64,000 nucleotides of DNA from Rhodospirillales bacterium (GCA_017644185.1 JAEPMA010000010.1:1-64000); one strand, 5' to 3'. Shown: positions 44,171 through 54,132, counted from the stretch's first letter. Made by a program: numbers and translations. The notes: generated by a model not told the origin, from the sequence alone.

Positions 44171-45700
44171 ATGAACATCGGAACTTTGCCGTCACGACAT
44201 GCACGCTATCGCGGCGACCACACCGCCGTTGTATTCAAGGATCAGAGACTGACGTTTCGTCAGTTGAACGCCCGGATCAACCGGTTGGCGAATGCGATGC
44301 TCGGTGCCGGTATCGTCAAGGGCGATAAGGTTGCGACGATCCTGCCGAACTGTCTCGAACTTCTTGATCTCTATTGGGCTGCGGCAAAAATCGGTGCTGT
44401 GGTTGTCCCGTCGAGCACGCTCCTTCAAGAGGCGGGATTAAAGGCGCTCCTGAACAAATCCGATTGTGTGATGGTCGTATCCGCGCCGTCATTTGCCGGT
44501 ACGCTGAATGCGGTGCGGGCCAATGTTCCCGGTGTGCCCGCAGACCGTTGGATTTTGACTGGCAGCACCGTGCCTGACCATTTCACGTCATACGACGATT
44601 TCGTCGCCCCTCAATCTGTAGAAGAGCCGCCAGACGCCGGCATTGATCTCGAAGACCCGTACAACATCATCTATTCCAGTGGGACGACGGGTGAGCCAAA
44701 GGGGATTATTCATACCCACCGCATTCGGGGCAATTATGCGTCAATCTTTGCCAGTCAATGGCGAATGACACCAGAGAGCGTCGTCATGCATGCGGGCTCT
44801 ATCGTCTTTAACGGATCGTTTCTCACGCTCATGCCATGGATGTTCGTGGGCTGTACTTACGTCCTGATGCCGGGTTTCAACGCAAAGGACGTCATCGACG
44901 TTATCGATACCGAGAAGGTGACGCATACGATCCTGGTGCCGTCGCAGATCGTCGCGGTGATGAACGAGCCGGGTTTCGACCCCAAGCGGCTGGAGAGCCT
45001 GGAGATGCTTCAAACGGTCGGCGCGCCATTGCACCTTGAGCACAAGCAGAAGCTTATCAAAGCACTGCCTGGCCGTTTCTATGAACTCTATGGTCTGACC
45101 GAAGGCTTCATGACGGTCCTCGATAAAAACGATGTCGAACGAAAGACCGGATCCGTCGGGGCGCCGATCCCGTTTTATGAAATGAAGATTGTCGACGCGG
45201 ACGGAAAGGAACTCCCGGTTGGCAAAGCTGGTGAGATCTGCGGGCGCGGGCCGATGATGATGCCCGGGTACTACAAGCGGCCTGATTTGACGGCGGAGAC
45301 AATTGTCGACGGATGGCTGCATACCGGCGATATCGGCTATGTCGATGACGACGGTTTCCTGTTCCTTGTCGATCGAAAGAAGGAATTGATTATTTCGGGT
45401 GGTGTGAATGTTTTCCCCCGGGATATCGAGGAGATCGCCGTCGAACACCCGGATATCTCGGAAGCTGCGGTTTTCGGCGTTCCCGATGACAAGTGGGGTG
45501 AGACGCCCGTGGGGGCGGTGGTTCTAAAGAAGGGCGCAAAGGCCACCGCCGAGGACATCAAGGCGTGGATCAACGGCCGTGTTCAGGCGAAGTTCCAGCG
45601 CCTGAGCGACGTCGTCGTTCTAGACGATTTACCACGCAACATCGCGGGAAAGACCCTGAAACGCGAGATCAAGGCACGGTATCTCGGTGAGAGCGCTTAG
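44171..45700 (+). CDS. Acyl-CoA synthetase (AMP-forming, ANL superfamily)
   Basis: The gene encodes 509 residues from ATG 44171, which has GGGGGCGG just upstream. The adenylation motif is [20 protein letters not shown]. Further motifs are [37 protein letters not shown] and the C-terminal catalytic lysine in [11 protein letters not shown]. It activates a carboxylic acid to acyl-AMP and then acyl-CoA. Chain length or aromatic preference cannot be told by eye. Its stop overlaps the converging hydrolase gene by four bases. Confidence 0.92.
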   Translation: MNIGTLPSRHARYRGDHTAVVFKDQRLTFRQLNARINRLANAMLGAGIVKGDKVATILPNCLELLDLYWAAAKIGAVVVPSSTLLQEAGLKALLNKSDCVMVVSAPSFAGTLNAVRANVPGVPADRWILTGSTVPDHFTSYDDFVAPQSVEEPPDAGIDLEDPYNIIYSSGTTGEPKGIIHTHRIRGNYASIFASQWRMTPESVVMHAGSIVFNGSFLTLMPWMFVGCTYVLMPGFNAKDVIDVIDTEKVTHTILVPSQIVAVMNEPGFDPKRLESLEMLQTVGAPLHLEHKQKLIKALPGRFYELYGLTEGFMTVLDKNDVERKTGSVGAPIPFYEMKIVDADGKELPVGKAGEICGRGPMMMPGYYKRPDLTAETIVDGWLHTGDIGYVDDDGFLFLVDRKKELIISGGVNVFPRDIEEIAVEHPDISEAAVFGVPDDKWGETPVGAVVLKKGAKATAEDIKAWINGRVQAKFQRLSDVVVLDDLPRNIAGKTLKREIKARYLGESA

Positions 45701-46719
45701 GGCGTTCGCTCCAGGAACGCACGAAGAGTCTCGTCCCACTTGTGGGCATCGAGCATCGGTCCGGTGTGTCCGTACGGCGTATCGATCTCATGGAACGTCG
45801 CGTCGACACCGTGGCTCTTCAGAAGTTCCACGGTTGGCAGCCCCAGGTTGATATCGACAACGCTGTCCGAGTTGGCTAGTACATTGAGCAATGGGGCTTT
45901 GATCTTGGATGCGTCCGCTTTCGATCCGACACCGGCATCATATAGGATATAGAGAGAGTTGGCATCGAACTGATGGGCCCATTTCTCCGCGTTGGCGCGG
46001 ACGATACGTTCGATCGCGTCCGGTTCTTCACCGTTGTGCTTGAGATAATCGCCGAGGCCGTAGCGGGTCAGTGTCGATATCCGTGCTTCGATCATCTTTT
46101 CGCGAACCCCGCCTGGCTCGTCTTCATGGCCGTAATAGTGCCCGCCGCTCCATCCGGTGCAGCCTTCGAACTGCGCACGGATACGAGCGATATCCTCTAT
46201 CGTCGTTTTTCGTTCAATGACACCCGCGATCGGTGCCAACGCGCGCATGCGGTCCGGATACGTCGCACCCCAAAGAAAGGTGAGGTGCCCGCCATATGAA
46301 TAGCCGATGACGGCTTTCAACTGTCCGCAGCCTAAATGATCGATCAAAAGGTGCTGAGCGCGGATCATGTCCATCGTCGAAAATTTGGGAAAATCCGGTC
46401 CGTAAGGTTTTCCGGTCTCGGGGTTGATACTGGAGGGACCGGAGCTTCCGAACGCAGAACCGATCATATTCGAACAAATGACGAAATATTTATCCGTGTC
46501 GATAGCCTTCCCGGGGCCGACCAGGTTATGGGCCCAGCCGTCAGAATCTCCACCGGCATGAGGGTGGTTGGTGTAGCCATGACACATCAGGATGGCATTC
46601 GACGCGTCTTCGCTCAGCGTGCCCCATGTTTCGTAGGCGAGGGTTAGTTCCGGCAGCATCGCACCCGTGGTGAGGTCGAACGCGCCGTGTGTGAATGTTT
46701 TCGATGTTTGCAGTTTCAT
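45697..46719 (-). CDS. Alpha/beta hydrolase of the homoserine O-acetyltransferase (MetX) fold
   Basis: This 340-residue protein has the MetX-like N-terminal architecture ([70 protein letters not shown]). Its nucleophile elbow is GYSYGGHL rather than the GGSMGG of true MetX, and the C-terminal His lies in YGHTGPML. Many such MetX-like proteins are hydrolases or transferases of unknown substrate. A role in methionine supply with metY is possible but is not supported by the elbow sequence. Confidence 0.82.
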   Translation of the reverse strand: MKLQTSKTFTHGAFDLTTGAMLPELTLAYETWGTLSEDASNAILMCHGYTNHPHAGGDSDGWAHNLVGPGKAIDTDKYFVICSNMIGSAFGSSGPSSINPETGKPYGPDFPKFSTMDMIRAQHLLIDHLGCGQLKAVIGYSYGGHLTFLWGATYPDRMRALAPIAGVIERKTTIEDIARIRAQFEGCTGWSGGHYYGHEDEPGGVREKMIEARISTLTRYGLGDYLKHNGEEPDAIERIVRANAEKWAHQFDANSLYILYDAGVGSKADASKIKAPLLNVLANSDSVVDINLGLPTVELLKSHGVDATFHEIDTPYGHTGPMLDAHKWDETLRAFLERTP

Positions 46720-46832
46720 GATCGTTATCTCCCTAAGCGGCGTGATCGTAGCGCCAACACGACGCAGTCGAAAAGAACTCCGTCGTCTGGTCCGGTCTTT
46801 TCATTTTGAGCGGAAATTGGCATTGAAAGCTT

Positions 46833-47633
46833 ATGACTTTCGAACATCTGACCGCAGCAGGTAAACGTCTCGAATACACATGGGTTCACCGTCAGCCCGT
46901 GGGTGGCGAGCCCGTGCTGGTATTTTTGCATGAAGGTCTTGGCTGCATCCGGATGTGGCGGGACTTCCCGGCAAACCTCGCGGCGGCGTGTGATATGCCG
47001 GGTCTCGTCTATAGCCGAGCCGGCTACGGCGGCTCGGACGGCATCGATCTGCCACGTCCAATCAGCTATCAGGAAGACGAGGCCCGCGACGTACTGCCGG
47101 AGGTGCTGGATACGCTCGGGATCAAGCGCGCCATTCTGATCGGGCATTCCGACGGCGGTACCATCGCTTTGATCCATGCTGCGCTCGATACGAATACCCG
47201 TGTCTTGGGCGCCGTGACCATGGCGGCACATGTTTTCAACGAGCAAATCTGTCTGGACGGCATTCGTGAAGCTCGCGAACTCTGGGATCGGACGGACCTA
47301 AGGGAGAAGCTTAAACGTTTCCACGGGGACAACGTCGACAATGCATTTCATGGTTGGAACGACACGTGGCAGCGCGACGACTACTGGCATTGGAATGTCG
47401 AAAAGTATCTACCCGATATTTCATGCCCGATCTTGGTGATGCAGGGAAAAGATGATCATTACGGATCGGAAGCCCAGGTCGATGCGATTGTGGAAGGCGC
47501 TGGAGGTCCTGCGAAAAAGCTGATGGTGCCTGACTGCGGTCACAATCCCCACTTCGATCAAACCGATGTCACGATTGCGGCGATTTCCCGGTTTGTTGAA
47601 GTTTTCCATGACAGCAAGCCGGACGGACGTTAA
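46833..47633 (+). CDS. Alpha/beta-fold hydrolase
   Basis: This 266-residue protein has HEGLGCIRMWRDFPANLA near the oxyanion hole and the nucleophile elbow ILIGHSDGGTIAL. An Asp lies in ILVMQGKDDHYGSEAQ and the catalytic His in DCGHNPHFDQ, so the triad is complete. The substrate is unknown. It is divergent from the MetX-like gene (113 bases) and ends nine bases before argC, so argC may be read from the same promoter. Confidence 0.88.
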   Translation: MTFEHLTAAGKRLEYTWVHRQPVGGEPVLVFLHEGLGCIRMWRDFPANLAAACDMPGLVYSRAGYGGSDGIDLPRPISYQEDEARDVLPEVLDTLGIKRAILIGHSDGGTIALIHAALDTNTRVLGAVTMAAHVFNEQICLDGIREARELWDRTDLREKLKRFHGDNVDNAFHGWNDTWQRDDYWHWNVEKYLPDISCPILVMQGKDDHYGSEAQVDAIVEGAGGPAKKLMVPDCGHNPHFDQTDVTIAAISRFVEVFHDSKPDGR

Positions 47634-47642
47634 ACAATCGCC

Positions 47643-48608
47643 ATGGTTACGAGTATTTTCATAGACGGTGCTGAAGGCACCACCGGTCTTCAGATCAGAA
47701 CGCGGCTTGAGGGGCGCGACGATATCTCTTTTCTTGCTTTGTCAGATGACGAGCGGAAAGACCGGGAAAAGCGGGCAGGGATGTTGAATGCCTGCGATAT
47801 CGCAATTCTGTGTTTGCCGGACGATGCGGCACGTGAGTCCGTCTCCATGATCGAGAATCCCGACGTCAGGGTTATCGACGCCTCGACGGCGCACAGGATA
47901 GCCGATGGGTGGGACTATGGATTCCCGGAGATGGACCCCGGCCAGGCGGCGAAGATCGCGAATTCGAAGCGGGTGGCGAATACGGGCTGCTATGCGGTTG
48001 CGTCGGTTGCGGTTCTGCACCCGTTGGTGACTGATGGCGTTTTACCCTCCGACTGGCCGGTGTCGATTAACGCCGTGTCCGGTTATTCCGGCGGTGGCAA
48101 AAAGTTGATTGCCGGTTTCGAAGACCCCAACGCAGTGGAAAAAATCGACACGCCATTCCGGGTCTACGGTCTGAATCTCGGACACAAGCATATCCCGGAA
48201 ATCCAGTTTTGGTCCGGCCTTGAACGGACACCGATTTTTGTCCCAAGCATCGCGCGCTATCGTGAAGGCATGATCGTTCAGGTGCCGCTGCATTTGGCGG
48301 CATTGCCGGGTAAACCGACACCGGACGCCATACACGATATACTCTCAACGCATTACGAAGGCCGTAAATTCGTGACGGTTGCCGATCTGGTGCAGGGCGA
48401 GGGTGCACCGGTCCTGGATCCGGAAGATCTGAATGGCACCAATGAACTCAGGCTGCACGTGTACGCCAGCAAGGACGGTACGCAGGCCGTAATTTGCGGC
48501 GTGCTGGATAATCTCGGTAAGGGCGCATCAGGACAGGCCGTTCAGTGCCTTAATCTGATGATGGGCGTGCCTGAAGAAACCGGCCTTTTGGAAATGGCAC
48601 TTCTCTAA
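47643..48608 (+). CDS. argC: N-acetyl-gamma-glutamyl-phosphate reductase, short (type 2) form
   Basis: This 321-residue NADP-dependent enzyme performs the third step of arginine synthesis: N-acetylglutamyl phosphate to the semialdehyde. IFIDGAEGTTGLQIRTRL is the nucleotide-binding start, the catalytic cysteine is C116 in VANTGCYAVAS, and GYSGGGKKLI follows. The length matches the shorter ArgC class found in alphaproteobacteria. It runs tail to tail with the aminotransferase gene, three bases apart. Confidence 0.95.
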   Translation: MVTSIFIDGAEGTTGLQIRTRLEGRDDISFLALSDDERKDREKRAGMLNACDIAILCLPDDAARESVSMIENPDVRVIDASTAHRIADGWDYGFPEMDPGQAAKIANSKRVANTGCYAVASVAVLHPLVTDGVLPSDWPVSINAVSGYSGGGKKLIAGFEDPNAVEKIDTPFRVYGLNLGHKHIPEIQFWSGLERTPIFVPSIARYREGMIVQVPLHLAALPGKPTPDAIHDILSTHYEGRKFVTVADLVQGEGAPVLDPEDLNGTNELRLHVYASKDGTQAVICGVLDNLGKGASGQAVQCLNLMMGVPEETGLLEMALL

Positions 48609-48611
48609 TCC

Positions 48612-49784
48612 TCAACGGTTCAGTAGGAATTCCTTCACCCGCCGGATCGCTTCGCGGATGTTCTCCGTCGAGTTGGCGTACGAGAAGCGGACATATCCTT
48701 CACCCTGAGCACCGAAGCTCGTGCCGGCGATGATGGCGACCCCGACTTGTTCGAGCAGTTGGTCCTGTAATGCTCTCGCCGACATGTTGGTACCTTCGAT
48801 ATTGGGAAACGCGTAGAACGCACCACCCGGCTCGGTGCAGCGGAAACCCGGCACCTGGTTCAGTTCGGCGACGATGACTTTCCGCCGCTCGTCGAACGCC
48901 TTCATCATTTTGTCGACATCGCCCTGCGGCCCCTGAAGCGCCGCGATCCCCGCATACTGGGTCGGCGCGTTGACGCAGGAATGGCAGTTGATGGCAAGGC
49001 GTGTCGCATGTTCCGCCAATTCCGTCGGCCACACCGCGTAGCCAAGCCGCCAGCCGGTCATGGCGTAGGTCTTGGACCAGCCGTCCAGCATGATTACCCG
49101 ATCCCTCAGGTGTTCGTACTCCAGCATACTGACGTGCTCACGCCCGTCGTAAAGCATGCGGCCGTATATCTCGTCGGAGAGGACGGCGACATGCGGGTGA
49201 TCTTCGAGGCCCGCGGCGAGTTTATCCATCTCCTCGCGCGGCACAGTCCCACCGGTCGGGTTGGCGGGTGAATTAATGATGATCAGCCGCGTCGCCGGCG
49301 TGATCAGGCCAAGGACCTCATCCGCGGAAAATGAAAAGCCGTTCTCCTCATGTAGCGCCATCGGTACGGGCTTTGCGCCGGAGAACTTGATGACGGATTC
49401 ATAGATCGGGAAACCTGGGTTCGGATAGATGATCTCGGTCCCTGGCTGACCGAACATCATGACCGCGAAAAACATGGTCGGTTTGCCGCCCGGCATGACG
49501 ACCACGTTGTCCGGGTTCACCTCGCATTTCTTGTATTTCAGGATGTCTTCAGCGACTGCCGCACGCAGTTCCGGTATGCCGTTTGCGGGCGTGTAGCCAT
49601 GATGCCCGTCGCGCAACGCCTTGACGGCGGCTTCGACGATATGCTCTGGCGTTTTGAAGTCGGGCTGCCCGATTCCGAGGTTGATGACGTCCATTCCGCC
49701 CTGGGCCAGTTTGTTGGCGCGGGCCAGAACCTCGAACGCCGATTCAGTGCCCAGGCGGGCCATGGCATCGACGAGTTGCGGCAT
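48612..49784 (-). CDS. Class I aminotransferase (aspartate/aromatic type)
   Basis: This 390-residue PLP enzyme has INLGIGQPDFKTPEHIVEAA at the N terminus, IIINSPANPTGG and ILDGWSKTYAMTGWRLGYAV with the Schiff-base lysine (here LDGWSKTY), and FRCTEPGGAFYAFPNI near the end. Fold type I subgroup I-gamma members use aspartate, aromatic or branched substrates. Divergent transcription from the ThDP-enzyme gene (97 bases) may indicate a shared pathway through 2-oxo acids. Confidence 0.92.
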   Translation of the reverse strand: MPQLVDAMARLGTESAFEVLARANKLAQGGMDVINLGIGQPDFKTPEHIVEAAVKALRDGHHGYTPANGIPELRAAVAEDILKYKKCEVNPDNVVVMPGGKPTMFFAVMMFGQPGTEIIYPNPGFPIYESVIKFSGAKPVPMALHEENGFSFSADEVLGLITPATRLIIINSPANPTGGTVPREEMDKLAAGLEDHPHVAVLSDEIYGRMLYDGREHVSMLEYEHLRDRVIMLDGWSKTYAMTGWRLGYAVWPTELAEHATRLAINCHSCVNAPTQYAGIAALQGPQGDVDKMMKAFDERRKVIVAELNQVPGFRCTEPGGAFYAFPNIEGTNMSARALQDQLLEQVGVAIIAGTSFGAQGEGYVRFSYANSTENIREAIRRVKEFLLNR

Positions 49785-49881
49785 GATTTTTCCTCCGGTT
49801 ATTGTGTGGCGGCACTATGCCGATTAGCGTAGCGCATGTCACCGTCTTTGAATTGTTCTTACGTCAACAGGAATCAAGAAT

Positions 49882-51435
49882 ATGAATGGCGCCGAATCAC
49901 TGGTCCGCACGATGGCGGCGTCGGGGATCGATGTATGCTTCGCGAACCCCGGCACATCGGAAATGCACTTTGTCGCGGCACTCGACCGTCTCGACCTGAT
50001 CCGCTGCGTGCTGGCGTTGCAGGAAAACGTCGCGACGGGCGCGGCCGATGCTTACGCGCGCATGACGGGCGAACCGGCTGCAACGCTTCTGCATCTCGGC
50101 CCGGGCTTCGGTAACGGCCTGGCAAACGTCCACAACGCCAAGAAAGCGCGGGCGCCGATGGTAAACGTGGTCGGCGAGCACGCCACATATCACATCGAAT
50201 ACGACGCGCCGCTCACCTCCGATATCCAGGGCATCGTCGGGCCGGTCTCGGACTTCGTCGTCACGACCAATTCGCCCGATGACGTTGGAACCGATACCGC
50301 CGCGACGGTGGCGGCGGCGAAGTCATGGCCGGGTAAGATCGCGACCCTGATCCTGCCTGCCAACTCGGCCTGGGACACGACGGAAAAAGTCGGAAAGCCG
50401 CAGCAACCGGACGGACCGGAACCGGTAAACGCCGATGATGTGGCTGCCGTGGCCGAAGCGCTGAAATCGGGCAAGAAAGCCGTCATTTTCGTTTCCGGTG
50501 CCATTCTCGAAGAGCCGGCACTCACCAATCTCGGAAAGGTAAAAGCCGCAACCGGTGTCGACTTGCTGGCGCAGACGTCGAACCGTCGCATTGACCGGGG
50601 CGCGGGCCGGGTCGCGGTCAACAAGCTGCCGTACCCGGTCGACCACGCGCTGGAGACGCTAAAGGATTACGAATACGTGATCCTTTTGGGGACGCGAGAG
50701 CCCGTAAGTTTCTTCGCTTACCCGAATAAACCAAGCCGGTTGTCCCCGGATGGATCTGAAATCCTAAACCTGGCCGGACCGCAACAGGACACGGTCAAGG
50801 CGCTCGACATGTTGATCGATTTGCTGGGTGCCGGAAACGCTGAACCTGAACTGGTCGAGGCCGAACCGGCCCCGGATGTCAGCGGCCTTTCGGGTGAGAT
50901 CACGCCGGAAATCATTTCGCAGGCATTTCGGGCCCACATGCCGGAAGACTGCATCATCGTGGACGAGAGCATCACCACCGGGCGTGCGTTCTTCCCGGAC
51001 AGCAAGGCCGCCCCGCCGCACACGTGGCTGCAAAATACCGGCGGCGCGATCGGTGTGGGTCTCCCGTATGCCGTCGGGGCGGCGATCGCCTGCCCGGACA
51101 GGCCGGTAATGGTGCTGCAGTCCGACGGATCGGGGATGTATTGCAATCAGGCGCTTTGGACCATGGCGCGGGAGAATTTGAACGTCACGGTATTGATTTT
51201 CTCGAACCGGGCATACCGTATCCTCGAAGGTGAAATGAAGGGTGTCGGCGTCGAGAAGATGGGGCACGTGGCGGAGAACCTTTTCGGGCTCAACAAGCCT
51301 GATATCGACTGGGTTGGCCTCTCGAAAAGCATGGGGGTAGACGCGGAACGTGTCGACGACGCTTCCGGGCTTTCGCCGGCGATCCAGAAGGGCTTGGCGC
51401 TGAAAGGCCCCTACCTGATCGAAATCGTATTCTAG
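49882..51435 (+). CDS. Thiamine-diphosphate enzyme of the acetolactate synthase large-subunit family
   Basis: This 517-residue enzyme has the N-terminal pyrimidine-binding domain with the catalytic Glu in LALQENVATGAADAYARM and GTSEMHFV near the start. A central domain and a C-terminal ThDP domain follow. The metal-binding motif begins SDGSGMYCNQALW rather than GDG and ends SN. The family includes many uncharacterised decarboxylases and carboligases; there is no regulatory small subunit nearby, so a true acetolactate synthase for branched-chain synthesis is less likely. Confidence 0.88.
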   Translation: MNGAESLVRTMAASGIDVCFANPGTSEMHFVAALDRLDLIRCVLALQENVATGAADAYARMTGEPAATLLHLGPGFGNGLANVHNAKKARAPMVNVVGEHATYHIEYDAPLTSDIQGIVGPVSDFVVTTNSPDDVGTDTAATVAAAKSWPGKIATLILPANSAWDTTEKVGKPQQPDGPEPVNADDVAAVAEALKSGKKAVIFVSGAILEEPALTNLGKVKAATGVDLLAQTSNRRIDRGAGRVAVNKLPYPVDHALETLKDYEYVILLGTREPVSFFAYPNKPSRLSPDGSEILNLAGPQQDTVKALDMLIDLLGAGNAEPELVEAEPAPDVSGLSGEITPEIISQAFRAHMPEDCIIVDESITTGRAFFPDSKAAPPHTWLQNTGGAIGVGLPYAVGAAIACPDRPVMVLQSDGSGMYCNQALWTMARENLNVTVLIFSNRAYRILEGEMKGVGVEKMGHVAENLFGLNKPDIDWVGLSKSMGVDAERVDDASGLSPAIQKGLALKGPYLIEIVF

Positions 51436-51459
51436 GATGCCGGAACCGCATTCGGTCCC

Positions 51460-51488
51460 TTGACGGGGGGCGGGGCAGGGTCTATTCA
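51460..51488 (+). promoter_or_regulatory. Sigma-70 promoter of tRNA-His
   Basis: TTGACG (51460-51465) and TATTCA (51483-51488) are separated by exactly 17 GC-rich bases. Predicted initiation near 51495 lies about 30 bases before the tRNA. Confidence 0.65.
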
Positions 51489-51526
51489 GTGCCACCCAAT
51501 TCAGGGGGCCCTGGGGCCCATCCTGT

Positions 51527-51604
51527 GGTGGCTGTAGCTCAGTTGGTTAGAGCATCGGCTTGTGGTGCCGAGGGTCGTGGGTTCGAATCCCATCAGCCAC
51601 CCCA
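51527..51604 (+). tRNA. tRNA-His (anticodon GTG)
   Basis: Acceptor GTGGCTG pairs with CAGCCAC. The extra G(-1) characteristic of tRNA-His is encoded at 51527 opposite C73. The anticodon loop TTGTGGT gives GTG, the T arm has GGTTCGAATCC, and CCA is encoded at the end. Confidence 0.97.
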
Positions 51605-51690
51605 TTTCCCGAAACGTGCGCGATTTTTTCCCGCCTGGGGTTCCGTAGCCCCTGAAAAGCGCAGCATTTCCGCCGCGTTTCACATGCCAC

Positions 51691-51717
51691 TTGACTTCTA
51701 CACAGAAAGTATAAAAT
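51691..51717 (+). promoter_or_regulatory. Possible promoter of the kamA operon
   Basis: TTGACT (51691-51696) and TAAAAT (51712-51717, within an AT-rich run) are 15 bases apart. Initiation near 51724 would leave a very short leader before the GTG at 51737. The spacing is below optimum. Confidence 0.4.
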
Positions 51718-51736
51718 ACGCGGCGGTTTCGCCCCT

Positions 51737-53131
51737 GTGACAGAATCGACGATGGTCGCGCGACGGCTCGGGCGTTTCCGGAGACATCCGAAATCAATGG
51801 ACACACTGCTGAAGGTGGCTGAAGAGCCTCCGAGTTTACTGACGTCCGAACCCCTTATCACCAACGACAACGATAAAGCTGCCGACGCCCTAAAAACGCG
51901 TGTCGGCATTTCTTTTATTAAGCCAAAAAACAAGCACGCCCGTGGCCCGTTTTTCCCGGTCGGTGACGGCACTTCGGCGTTCCGCAGACGATATTTTCCC
52001 GATGCGAGCACCGCGGAGTGGAACGACTGGCGCTGGCAACTTCGCAACCGTGTCAAATCGCTCTCTCAGCTCGAACATATTTTCGTGCTGTCTGACGAGG
52101 AGCGCGATGCGGTCATGCGTCACCAGGGCTCACTGCCCGTCGGGATTACCCCGTATTATGCCAGTCTGATGAGCCGTGACGACCCGTCCGAACCGCTACG
52201 ACGGACGCACATTCCGGTGGGTGATGAATATCTTAAAACCCCCGGTGAAGCGGACGACCCGCTGGGTGAAGACCATGACGCGGCCGTGCCGGGCCTGGTG
52301 CATCGTTACCCGGACCGTGTGCTGTTCCTGTCTACCGGGTTTTGCTCAACCTACTGCCGTTACTGCACCCGTTCGCGCATGGTTGGCGAAGCCGGTGGCG
52401 ACTACAACTTTTCGAAGTCGCAGTGGGACCAAGCGCTTGCCTATATCGAAGCGCACACTGAAATTCGCGACGTGCTGATTTCGGGGGGTGATCCGCTGAC
52501 CCTTGCCGATGACCGCCTCGACTATCTGCTCGGCCGTCTTCGTGCAATCAAGCATGTCGAGTTCGTGCGTCTGGGCTCGAAAGTGCCGACGGTGCTGCCG
52601 ATGCGGGTCACCAAGTCGCTGACGCAGATTTTGAAGAAATATCATCCGTTATGGATGAGCATTCACTTCACGCACCCGAATGAACTGACGCGTGAAGTCA
52701 CCGAGTCGACGTCGCGTCTTGCCGATACGGGCATTCCGCTGGGCTCGCAGACGGTTCTACTGAAGGGTATTAACGACGACGTCGAGACTATGCGTGAGCT
52801 TTATCATGGTCTGCTGATGCGACGTGTGCGTCCGTACTACCTTTACCAGTGCGACCCGATCACCGGTTCGTCGCACTTCCGGACGCCGGTCTCCAAGGGA
52901 ATCGAGATCATCGAAGGCCTGCGCGGTCACACGACCGGTTACGCTGTGCCCCAGTACGTGATCGACGCGCCGGGCGGTGGCGGTAAAATCCCGCTGCTGC
53001 CGGAATACCTTGTCGGCCGTGACGGTGACGACATTCTGCTGCGCAACTTCGAGGGCGGTATCTACCGTTACCCCGACCCGGACGGCACGCTTGGTGTCGA
53101 CCGCGACATTTCGGGACTAAACCTTCGATGA
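51737..53131 (+). CDS. kamA: Lysine 2,3-aminomutase (KamA family radical SAM)
   Basis: The gene encodes 464 residues from GTG 51737; ATG 51752 and 51797 are alternatives, and about 50 N-terminal residues precede the conserved part. The radical SAM cluster motif is C203-x3-C207-x2-C210 (STGFCSTYCRYCTR). The PLP lysine is K417 in DAPGGGGKIPLLPEY. The residues that bind the lysine side-chain amine in the clostridial enzyme (Asp293 and Asp330) align with D373 in YQCDP and D410, at identical spacing. A glutamate 2,3-aminomutase would not keep both acids. L-lysine to L-beta-lysine is therefore the best prediction. The ORF is too long, and lacks the partner, for an EF-P modification EpmB. It is the first gene of a three-gene coupled operon. 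Confidence 0.92.
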   Translation: MTESTMVARRLGRFRRHPKSMDTLLKVAEEPPSLLTSEPLITNDNDKAADALKTRVGISFIKPKNKHARGPFFPVGDGTSAFRRRYFPDASTAEWNDWRWQLRNRVKSLSQLEHIFVLSDEERDAVMRHQGSLPVGITPYYASLMSRDDPSEPLRRTHIPVGDEYLKTPGEADDPLGEDHDAAVPGLVHRYPDRVLFLSTGFCSTYCRYCTRSRMVGEAGGDYNFSKSQWDQALAYIEAHTEIRDVLISGGDPLTLADDRLDYLLGRLRAIKHVEFVRLGSKVPTVLPMRVTKSLTQILKKYHPLWMSIHFTHPNELTREVTESTSRLADTGIPLGSQTVLLKGINDDVETMRELYHGLLMRRVRPYYLYQCDPITGSSHFRTPVSKGIEIIEGLRGHTTGYAVPQYVIDAPGGGGKIPLLPEYLVGRDGDDILLRNFEGGIYRYPDPDGTLGVDRDISGLNLR

Positions 53132-54132
53132 GCACGATCGGTTTCGTTTACGACAGCCGCGCCGAATACCTTGCGGCCGGCTTTAGCGAGGAACAGGTAG
53201 CGGAGTTCGATACGGAAGACACGATCTCCCTGATCGAGGCGGCTCTCGTGCGCCTCGGATATATGGTCGATCGTGTCGGCAACGGCCGTAATCTCGCCCG
53301 CCGCTTGGCGGACGGGGCTCGATGGGATCTCGTGTTTTCGATCGCTGAAGGGGTCAGCGGGCGTTCCCGCGAAGCGCAGGTCCCTGCGGTCTGCGAAATG
53401 TTCGACCAGCCGTATGCCTTCTCCGACCCACTGACGATGGCGGCGACCCTCGACAAATCCGTCGCCAAACGCATCGTTCGTGACGCCGGGATCGCAACGG
53501 CGCCGTTTATCGTGATGGAAACCGGCCGCGAAGACCTGGGCGGTTGGCGCCATTACCCGGCTTTCATCAAGCCGCTTGCCGAAGGGACGGGTAAGGGCTG
53601 CGAACGCGCTTCGCTCGTGGATGACCAGAAGTCGCTACGGAATGCCGCGCGCAGTCTGGTTGCACGTTTTCACCAGCCGGCGTTGGTCGAAGCCTACTTA
53701 CCCGGTCGTGAATTCACGGTCGGCATCGTTGGTAATGGTCAAGACGCACATGTCATTGGCATCATGGAAGTGAGCGTCAACAAGAATGCCGAAGGCGGTA
53801 TCTATTCCTTCAACAACAAGGAATTCTGCGAGACGACGGTGACGTACTCCAGACCTCTGGACGCGGAAGCCATTCGTGCAGGAGAGGTCGCGTTGGCCTG
53901 TTATCGCGTACTCGGCTGTCGTGACTCGGGGCGTGTCGACTTGAGATCCGACTGGAAACATGATCCGGTCTTCATGGAGATCAACCCATTGGCTGGTCTG
54001 CATCCCACGCACTCTGACCTGCCGATACTGGCCGCGCAGAACGGGATCGAATTCGACAGCTTGTTGTCGATGATCCTCGCGGCTGCTCATGCCCGCTATG
54101 GCAGAACCGCACGCAAGCGAATGAGTGCCTGA
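53128..54132 (+). CDS. D-alanine-D-alanine ligase-like ATP-grasp ligase
   Basis: This 334-residue protein has the Ddl-like layout. The N-terminal domain includes WDLVFSIAEGVSGRSREAQVPAVCEMFDQPYAFSDPLTMA. The ATP-grasp core includes YPAFIKPLAEGTGKGCERAS and LVEAYLPGREFTVGIVG. The metal-binding C-terminal part includes VFMEINPLAGLHPTHSDLPILAA. It would join a carboxylate, activated as acyl phosphate, to an amine. Cell-wall Ddl is unlikely as the substrate-loop residues differ and no mur genes are near. ATG overlaps the kamA stop (ATGA), implying translational coupling and a substrate linked to beta-lysine. Confidence 0.88.
   Translation: MSTIGFVYDSRAEYLAAGFSEEQVAEFDTEDTISLIEAALVRLGYMVDRVGNGRNLARRLADGARWDLVFSIAEGVSGRSREAQVPAVCEMFDQPYAFSDPLTMAATLDKSVAKRIVRDAGIATAPFIVMETGREDLGGWRHYPAFIKPLAEGTGKGCERASLVDDQKSLRNAARSLVARFHQPALVEAYLPGREFTVGIVGNGQDAHVIGIMEVSVNKNAEGGIYSFNNKEFCETTVTYSRPLDAEAIRAGEVALACYRVLGCRDSGRVDLRSDWKHDPVFMEINPLAGLHPTHSDLPILAAQNGIEFDSLLSMILAAAHARYGRTARKRMSA

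Noticed and set aside
45697-46719. True MetX (homoserine O-acetyltransferase) feeding metY
   Set aside because: The nucleophile elbow is GYSYGG, not the GGSMGG of MetX, and the gene is not linked to metY.
49882-51435. ilvB (branched-chain acetolactate synthase)
   Set aside because: No small subunit or ilvC follows, the cofactor motif is divergent and the protein is shorter than IlvB/IlvI.
51737-53131. EpmB (EF-P beta-lysylation) interpretation of the aminomutase
   Set aside because: EpmB is shorter, and no EpmA (GenX/PoxA) or efp gene is present nearby; the ligase/GNAT partners point elsewhere.
39262-53131. Lysine fermentation pathway from KamA plus the BKACE (Kce)
   Set aside because: The intermediate enzymes (KamDE, Kdd, Kal, AtoDA) are absent and the two genes are 11 kb apart in unrelated operons.
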